A stretch of DNA of 64,000 nt, taken from assembly GCA_025617745.1 (NCBI GenBank), contig CM046863.1:57983829-58047828 (forward strand), in the 5' to 3' direction. Below are positions 56,238 through 64,000 of this stretch, piece by piece. Position numbers and translations under genes: made by a program. The notes under the pieces are model-generated. The model was not told the DNA's origin and did no database searches. It was given only the letters and a program-made list of their open reading frames with translations. The stretch comes from Heliocidaris erythrogramma. Lineage: Eukaryota; Echinodermata; Echinoidea; Camarodonta; Echinometridae. Position 1 is the first letter of the stretch, and every line of letters starts with the position of its first letter.

Positions 56238-56347
56238 TAGTAGTGGTAGTAGTAGGAGGAGCAGCAGTAGTAGTACTACTACTACTAGTAGTAGTAGTAA
56301 TAGTAGTACTATAGTCGTAGTAATAGTATTAGTAGTAATAGTAGTAA

Positions 56348-56379
<32 letters not shown>

Positions 56380-56422
56380 ATAGTAGTAGTAGTAGTAGTA
56401 GTAGTAATAGTAGTAGTAGTAA

Positions 56423-56454
<32 letters not shown>

Positions 56455-56482
56455 ATAGTAGTAGTAGTAGTCGTAGTAATAA

Positions 56483-56517
<35 letters not shown>

Positions 56518-56631
56518 TAGTAGTGGTAGTAGTAGGAGGAGCAGCAGTAGCAGTAGTACTACTACTAGTAGTAGTAGTAATAGTAGTACTATAGTCGTAG
56601 TAATAGTAGTAGTAGTAATAGTAGTAATAGC

Positions 56632-56662
<31 letters not shown>

Positions 56663-56663
56663 A

Positions 56664-56725
<62 letters not shown>

Positions 56726-56743
56726 ATAGTAGTAGTAGTAGTC

Positions 56744-56788
<45 letters not shown>

Positions 56789-56890
56789 ATAGAGAAAAAA
56801 GTAGTAGTAATAGAGAAAAAAGTGTTGTATTTATAGTAATAGGAGGATGAACAATAGTTGTAGTAGTAGTAGTAGTGGTAGAAGTAGTAA
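56100..56890. repeat. ~0.8-kb (TAG)n array
   Basis: Mostly TAG with TAA interruptions. A ~300-bp higher-order unit is visible: the block GTAGTGGTAGTAGTAGGAGG + AGCAGCAGTAG occurs at about 56240 and 56522, each followed by TACTACTACTA..GTACTATAGTCGTAG. Leucine-rich minus-strand frames are artefacts. Confidence 0.95.
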
Positions 56891-58120
56891 TCATTGGTAC
56901 TAGTTTAGTTTTAAATTGCATAACTTTATTCATGGAATGAAACAAAATAAAAGCATGTAAAAAGAACATTGACATCTATGACACTGGCTGAATACTCAGA
57001 CCATGTACAAGGCGGAAAATAACTCACATATATATTAACACAAAACAATATGAATTGACATTAGAAATATACATCAAATATGTCATGTAAAATCATTAAA
57101 GTTGGTTTCAGTATTTGATAAATCGGTTCAATTTGCTTTCTCTATTTAAAGATAAAAAATAAAGGTTTTTTTTTTTTATTCAGTAAGATACGTATCAAAT
57201 GGGGCAGTGGTGCAAGTCCTGTTCATAATTCGGCTAAATTAAGGGTTTATAGCATGCATGAGTGTTGAAACAAAATTATTATAGTAGAATGCCTACATGC
57301 ATTAATTCATAAATATCTTTATGTTAAGAGTCGAGATAAAATATCAAAATTCGTTTTTGTTATAAGGAGACAGAGATGAAAAGGAAGAAATGGTTCTCAT
57401 CAGGAAATAAATAAATAATTTCTGACATTAAATGTAATCTATGCTATATCTGTGTCGTGTCCAAAACAACGAAGACTGTATAGGGACAAAAGACATTAAA
57501 TCAAGTTGGAGAAAATAAAACGGCAAAAACATAGGAACATGGGTTGAGTAATAACAGAGTAGTCAGTAACATAGTTATGTAACAAAAACTCGTAATTCTG
57601 GATCATAAGGACTCTTAAAGGAATAATCATTACACTATCGAGGTAACGTACATTCTAGTGAACTTTCTCGAATGCAGGTAAAGTGTATTATGTCAACACA
57701 TATAAGGAGGAAGTTCACCACTTTATGAACTACGTTAGTATAACACTGAGCAGCGATGCAACGCCTCTGTGCAACCGGCAAAAAAATGTGGGAAATCGAT
57801 TACTGATATTAAGGTTACATAATGTCCTATTTCTCATACTTACTAAAATAAAGGTAATAAAGAGTCCTATTACTATCATTTAACCAGACTTGTATTACAA
57901 AGACTCTTGTAAATTAGATATCTAATTATCACTTAAACTAATTTTCTGATGATAAAAGGCATGCACAACAACTGCTGTGACAATGACAAACAGACTACAA
58001 TCTATAAGCATTATTAACTATAATTATATTACGCCTTGTCGTCTCCCTCGTCCACTATGGAACGCGTCCACCATGGTTGTGTCGTCCTGTCTGAAACGTG
58101 AACGCCGTTTTCAGCTATGA
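56891..58120. other. No gene seen
   Basis: AT-rich; the 66-codon frame at 57683-57883 lacks support. Confidence 0.45.
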
Positions 58121-58124
58121 CGTC

Positions 58125-58830
58125 ACGTGAAGAAGAAAAAGAAAGAAATATATAGGAAATGACTGAAAAAAAATGATGATAGCATATAGAAATATATAAG
58201 AAAAGATGTGATAAAGAGAAGATGAGAGAAGGAGAAACAAAGAATAAGATAAATCAAGAGAAATGAAAGGAGAAAACAAATAAAACAAGGAGAGATAGAA
58301 AGAAAAATGATAGGAGAAAAACAAAGAATGGCAAGGAAAAATTGAAGAACAAGGAATAATACAAGGAAAGATAGAAAAAAAAAGATTAACATATGACAAG
58401 ATATAAATAGAATTGGAACGCAAAAAAAAAAAAAGAAGCACATCAGGAAAGGAAAGATAGAGCAGAACAAAGAATGAAATAAGGAAATAAAACAAGAGAA
58501 ATTAAAGAAGAAAACAATGAATAACATCAGGAAACGAAGAAAGCAAAATAATAGGAGAAAAACAAAGAATAACTTAATGAAAGACAGAAAGAAAAATAAT
58601 ATTATATTAGAAAAACAAACAATACGTCAATAAAGAAAATTAAAGGAGAAACTAAGGAATGACATAGAAAAGATATAAAAAACAAAGAATAACATAAGGT
58701 AAGACAGAAACAGAAATAAAAGGAGAAAACAAAGAATAACACAAGGAAAGACATAACAGAAATTATTGGAGAAATCAAATAATAACTCAAGGACAGATAG
58801 AAAGAGAAATGAAAATAGAAACACAGTATT
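58125..58830. repeat. Polypurine block with a ~55-60-bp diverged tandem unit
   Basis: About 700 bases with very few pyrimidines on the plus strand. GGAGAAAACAAAGAATAACA + AGGAAAGACAGAAA-like units recur (e.g. near 58310, 58555, 58675 and 58725). The minus strand gives long Phe/Leu/Ser frames by composition. Confidence 0.85.
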
Positions 58831-59745
58831 AGTATTAATTAGTATTAGAGGTGTAGTGCTGTTTTTGTTTGAGGCGCTGGTGGCGGCAGTAGTAGTCATG
58901 GTAGTAGTAGTAGTTGATGTAGACAAGTTGTATATTAATAAATACATTGCATCCACGTCTTATTTTCTTCCTCATTTCAAACGCATGTTAAGTTAACGGA
59001 TTGACGCACGTCATCAAGGTTAATTCGGATTAAAAATATTCACGATCACTTTAGTAATATGCTATATCTTGTTGGGTTCCTACCATAAACGGAACAGACC
59101 ATCCTCTAATATCACTGTGATTTTATTTGTCATTTATGGAGATTGTTTTGCCTTTGGGAGAGTGACAGATACACAATTATAAGGAGCTCTGATCAAGTAC
59201 AATAAACTACATATCAGTATCAGTTTCAATAGTTCAAAGTTCAGGATGAAGCAAACTCCGTTATTGGATGGAATATAATTTTGTATGACATTAGCTTCAC
59301 CACACTTGCCTATTTGAAGGAGGGCAGTTCCCCCCCCCCCCCCCTTCCCCGACTGATTTTCAACCATGACCAGATATGACAACTGACTCTTCAATCATTG
59401 TAAAGCTGACAGTTCAATTTTAACAAGAACAAGGCGCCTCCTACTTCCCAAAGTACAGAGACATTCATCCACGTTAGTATGCAAAGTTAAGGGTGCACTC
59501 GTGTAGACGCAGTTCATTTGATTAGCTTTGGAACTATAGTTTTTTCACAAAGTTCTTGCATTTTTTATAGACAAGTTGCAGCAGCGTACGGTCACGTTTA
59601 CTTCCGGAAAAAACACTCAGTGCGCCGAGATAAATGTTGTATTTGCGAATTTTCGATCTATTCACAGGTCTGGTTTGAGAAAAATACCGACCTAAAAAAA
59701 CTATCAGAGCATTCTTCATTCTAAAGTGTGTTAAATCTATGCCCA
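58831..59745. other. No gene; C17 run
   Basis: C run at 59331-59344, TAG/GTAG patch at 58885-58915. Block TTACTTCCGGAAAAAAC at 59599 resembles 9829. No supported exon. Confidence 0.45.
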
Positions 59746-59746
59746 T

Positions 59747-60580
59747 ATGGCTTGCAGCATTAAAAGTGACTACTTTGAGCGCATTCATGTCGTGATTTTT
59801 TCCCGAAGGGTCGTATTTCCAAAGGTTCATAGTTCCTAAAGGTTCGTTACTCCGACGGTTCATAAATCCAAAAATGAAGTAAGGTCCTTAATTTCGAAGA
59901 TGCAATAAGGGCCTAAAACAGGGGGGAGGGGGAAGAGGGGGCCTAAAGTACTGAGTCTCGCCCCCCCCCCCCCCCCTCTCCGATTGGGGTCCAAAAACAA
60001 AACAAAAAAGGAGAGAGATAAAGGAGGAACAGGTTTAAAGGGGTTGTTTAATTGCACATAACGTGTCCCCCTCTCTCCCTCTCGCTCTCTCTCTCTTACA
60101 CTTTCCTCCCCTCCTTCCCATCTTTCTCACCTCACCCCTTGCTTTTTTTCTCTCTCCTCTTCCCTCACTTCCCTATGACCACATGGCTTGAGATTTAAAA
60201 GTGACTAATTTGAACGCATTCATGTCTCCCCCCCCCCCCCCCAAGGGTCGTATTTCCGAAGGTTCATAGTTCCTAAAGGTTCGTTACTCCGACGGTTCAT
60301 AAATCCGAAAATGAAATAATGGCCTAAAGAGGGGGGGGGGGACTAAAGTACTGAGTCTCGCCCCCCTCTCCGACTGGTGTCCAAAAAGAAAAACAGAAAA
60401 GGAGAGAGATAAAGGAGGAAAAAGTTAAGAGGTTGTTTAATTGCACATAACGTGTCCCCCCCCCCCCCCATCCCTCTCTCTCTCTTACCCTTTCCTCCCC
60501 TCATCCCCATCTTTCTCACCTCACCCCCTCTCCTTTTCTCTCTCCTCTCCCCTTACTCCCCGTTAACCACCCACCCCTCC
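59747..60580. repeat. Tandem duplication of a ~420-bp unit
   Basis: 59747-60165 and 60183-60580 share GTGACTA.TTTGA.CGCATT, AAGGGTCGTATTTCC.AAGG, CCTAAAGGTTCGTTACTCCG, ACTGAGTCTCGCCCCC, GGTTGTTTAATTGCACATAA and the TCTC-rich tail. The C and G runs differ in place and length between copies. Confidence 0.85.
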
Positions 60581-62137
60581 TTCGACCTTTCGTCCTTCCC
60601 CTGCTCTCTCTCTATCTCTCTCTTACACACTTATTTATTTCTTTGACAATATTCTATTATACAATATTTATACAGGCTCCTGCAAAAGCAAATTAATGCA
60701 ATGGCATTGTTGCAAAGAAATTGCCACTAGATGGCGCCTGACCACTCTACAATCATACTCGTTATGACAAATGGAAGTTCCCCATGCAGGAGGGGTGTTG
60801 GTTGTGTTTGGATCTATGGCAAGTTTGAGTGTCTTGATTCCTTTAGACCAACAACTGTAGGGCTATATATGCATTTATTGTTCTTCTGCATGTGTATTTG
60901 CGAAGATCTGTGTCTACTTGATTTAGATACAAATACTAGACTTAAATACACATTTGCGTCCATTGCTGGAAACACCAAACCACAAACACTCATCAAGATG
61001 CTAAACAGGCTCTAAGTGAGGACCATCGTAGAAGTAGAAATATACTATCCAGTAAATAATAACATTAGTGATGGGCAAGATCTATGGTTAGATCCATATC
61101 TAACTCATATATACTGAAGATCTAGTTAGACTAGGACCTTAAATGAGAGCAAACTCAGCCATTGTTGCAATGATGATGATGATTATGTTTTTCATGATGG
61201 TGGTGGTGATGACGGTGGTGAAAATAGTGATGTTGTTAATGATGATGATTATGATATGATGATGGTGTTGATGATGAATATCACAAGCAAACAAACCATA
61301 TTGATATGTTTATTTTCATAACTAATCTCTCGACTTTGAATTTTGTGAAAATTGATATGACATATGAAGCTGTTAAAATGTTGTGAGAGATTAATGCACC
61401 CATTTAAGTAGCTGTAACCCTACAGGGTTGACCACTGTTTATTGCAGTTCCATTATTAAAGTCAATTCTTTTACGGATTCTGTCTATGCCATGCGCTTCA
61501 AACTTTGTTGTAAGAAAAGTAGTATCTTTATTTTAGTGTTCGCTCTTTGAAAATTGAAACATAATAACTAGCATGACGGCAGGTGAAGAGATCACACCCG
61601 AGTATGAAGAGTTTCATCGCAAAACACAATTAGCGCCAAATCTAATATTTAAAAAAAGGAATAATTAAAAGATAAAAAAATTATTTTTCTGGATCTATAT
61701 CCATTTACTGCAAAACGCTTTTCATTTTCTTCTTTTATTTTTTTAGGTTGAAAACATTTCTTTACTTTCTACATTTAAACGCCACTCTCATTTCAACGCG
61801 ATAAATCCAGCGCGCGTTCATGACGCGCTATTGACGAGCGTAACTAAATCAATGGAAACACACACAGCGAGACGCGCGTTGGCAATGGGAAGAGCCTTGT
61901 AGAAATTAGTTCGACGCTTCGGCTCCGTAGATTTATGGGAGCCAAACCATATTTCAATCCACTGCCCCCAAATCAAGCCCTGTACCCGTGGATGCATTCC
62001 ACACTGATAGATGGAGATAAGAAAATACAGGTGGGGAGAAGAAGAAGTATGTCTGCTTTTGCAACTGCTTCGCATAGCACATTATTATCATTTTCATGAA
62101 TTACTGAACTGCATGAACATACTCCAACAAGCTTTAA

Positions 62138-62168
<31 letters not shown>

Positions 62169-63300
62169 AATTGGGATTTTACAGACGACTTATGGACAGT
62201 TTAACTTTTGTCCAAGGCGTGGTAAGTTATTATGAAATGAATCATCAAGAAATAAAAAAAATGTTTGGTCCAAAATGTGAAGATTAGTCCTTTTCGGGGG
62301 ACATTCTTAACTGTGATATGTTTCCAGTTTGACAAAAAAGAACAAGAAAGAAATTCTTGAGAGAAGCCTTAACCAGTAACCCGTTGGTCCTGTGTCAGGA
62401 GCAGCTAGAGTATGGCCTATGGTAGTCTTACAGTGCAAACACTCTTTTATGACTGACCAGGAATTAATTAACCTAACCTAAAACTTGATTGCAACCCTAA
62501 CCCAATGACGAAATAAACCCCGAAGAGATTGGTCAACGATGCTTATGCTGGAGCAATCCCAGCCCCCAACCCCCTCCACGAAGGCATTTGGGGGAGTATA
62601 CACTCTTAAAATAGTTGGTTAAATTTGTACTGAACCAACTTCGGGTCGTATGCTGTCCATTAAACTTTCGGGCTTTTATTGCCCAAACTATGGTGATTAG
62701 TGCAAATACCATAATTTATTGATGCTTTAAGAAAGCAAAAACACAAAATCAATAATTGCTCGAGATGCTTCACTTCTGATTAACCCATAATTACCCTGCC
62801 AATAATTACCCATCCCTTTTTTTACCCAACTTTTTTTATTTTTACCAATTCAATTTTGCCCCCAAAAGATATTACCGTACCCAATTCTATAATTGCCGAT
62901 AGTTGAAAATCTAATTTCGAAGGAGGCATTTGCGCAACTCTTACAAAGCTCAAATATTGGGCAGTAATTACCAAAAATTCTCAAAATTTACCCAACTGAT
63001 TGGATAATAAATCCTATGTGGTGGGGCAAATTCAGTTGCCCATTTATTTTATCTTTTTCCTCCGACCTAGCTCAAAATATATAGAACACAGTTGGCTCCC
63101 GAGTTCCTGTCTACCAATTTTCCTTATAGAACCTATAATCCTATCTTATCCTATCCTTACCAATCTATCCTAACCTATCCTATTCTATATCTATCTTATC
63201 ATGCTTATCCAGCTAGTCAAATCAAATGCAAACTCTGATAATATGAGAGTTTACCAACAGAGCCTGCACCCCTAATTTTATGATGCGATTTACCTTGCCC
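60581..63300. other. No gene; simple repeats
   Basis: A GATGAT/GGTGGT patch at 61167-61278, (TG)n at 62139-62165 and CTATCCTA-type sequence at 63140-63205. The 94-codon frame at 60731-61015 and the 85-codon minus frame at 61818-62075 have no domain or splice support. 62590-63060 has many TTACCCA/ATTGCCC words and may be an old element. Confidence 0.45.
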
Positions 63301-63557
63301 CAGTGGTGGATGTAGGGGGGGGGGGGAGCAAATCAAGCCCGTGCCGCCCCTTTTGGAAGAAATGTATGCATTTTTTTTTTTTTTTTGCTTGTCAGAGAAT
63401 TAAGGCGCGAAACTGGACTCCAAACCCACCCCTGACCGACTTTTCTAGAGCTGGCGAGACCCCAAAAATACGGGTCTCCCTTTTCCAAAAGTTGACAAAC
63501 CTGCATTTGTGTGCCCCCCCCCCCCCCTACAAAGCCCTATATCCGCCCCTGCATTGC
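63301..63557 (+). mobile_element. GGGGCGGAT MITE copy (hAT-like)
   Basis: Left CAGTGGTGGATGTAGGG, right reversed CAGGGGCGGATATAGGG. G, T and C runs at 63317-63327, 63371-63386 and 63516-63528. Best-preserved relative of 483-760 and, inverted, of 35042-35390. Confidence 0.7.
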
Positions 63558-64000
63558 CCATTATTGCCAATTATTGTTGAAGAAAAATTGCCTAAATTCC
63601 ATTCGCACAATTTTTTCTAATGGCATAACTACATGGTTCGGTAAAAAATGACCAAATTTGCCAAAGATTGATTAACCCTTTAAAATATTGGAAAATGTGC
63701 TGTTATAATGGCAAACCATTGAATTTCCAACAATCAATATTGTTCAACATTTAAGTATTTGGGGTTTGTTTTAATTACGCGGTAAACCTGTACAAACCCT
63801 TTGTCAATGTATGACCAACCAAATTGTTCGACTACTGTTACCAAATTAGAATGAAGAATATGGCAAAATTGCAGAAGTAGTAGGTAAAACCCCACCGCTG
63901 TTTTAACAAGTATTGTTGTGAATATCTACCCGCCAGTTGTGTAAAGTAAACTGACACAAATTGATCAAACCCTGTGGTGATAGAATGGGGCATTTTTGTT
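63558..64000. other. No gene seen
   Basis: AT-rich, unremarkable to the end of the window. Confidence 0.45.

Noticed and set aside
56589-56975. 128-codon leucine-rich minus-strand frame
   Set aside because: It is a translation of the (TAG)n array.

Overview
The window is animal genomic DNA: AT-rich, with no operons or ribosome binding sites, long introns or intergenic stretches, and many interspersed repeats. The repeat content suggests a marine deuterostome, most likely an echinoderm and probably a sea urchin. The clues are GGGGCGGAT-ended mobile elements carrying long C/G runs, a 'mega-intergenic' repeat with a GTCCGTCC run, tRNA-Lys-derived SINEs, and many hairpin TTAA elements. The species assignment is inference.

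There is very little host coding sequence. I can support: (i) a possible 3' end of a plus-strand gene near 85-896, with a poly(A) signal at 1577; (ii) a broken minus-strand two-exon gene at 8019-9502, with a cysteine-rich exon and a P2X7-type intracellular (zinc 'ballast') domain; (iii) a convincing terminal exon at 9980-10297 on the plus strand, of an unnamed protein family; (iv) a tiny possible terminal exon at 11849-11893; and (v) a coding-like but unassigned minus-strand patch at 5046-5780. No complete, intact protein-coding gene is visible.

The rest is a layered record of transposition. 0-8 kb: simple repeats and C/G tracts, a 636-bp TTAA hairpin element, a piggyBac-like remnant and tandem repeats. 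11.9-13.6 kb: a palindrome-rich minisatellite and a CG-rich MITE that has swallowed a (TG)n-flanked insert. 15.3-18.8 kb: a CACTA-like element containing a truncated LINE, which contains a TTAA MITE, plus an independent 691-bp element with an 8-bp target duplication. A nearly uninterrupted copy of the same CACTA-like element sits at 45.5-47.0 kb, itself inside another inverted-repeat element. 19.1-23.8 kb: an 'ATTCATA' MITE and a 3.95-kb TIR element with a 276-bp tandem array. 24-32 kb: dispersed repeats, a TAA-flanked MITE, one arm of a segmental duplication and a 26-bp satellite grown inside a MITE. 32.4-41.3 kb: inverted copies of a 'CCTAATACCG' element 8.9 kb apart, with five further MITEs or SINEs between them. 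41.8-43.2 kb: an element nested in a CATACGACGTATG palindrome array. 49.3-50.5 kb: a foldback element with a 351-bp hairpin MITE and a 9-bp target duplication nested in it. 48.9-56 kb: two more copies of the segmental repeat, both carrying a tRNA-Lys SINE at the same site. 56.1-56.9 kb: a large (TAG)n array. 58-60.6 kb: a polypurine block and a ~420-bp tandem duplication.

Because several families occur both with and without nested inserts, the window provides its own empty-site controls and a relative order of events. All coordinates were read by eye. Copy boundaries without a target-site duplication are approximate.
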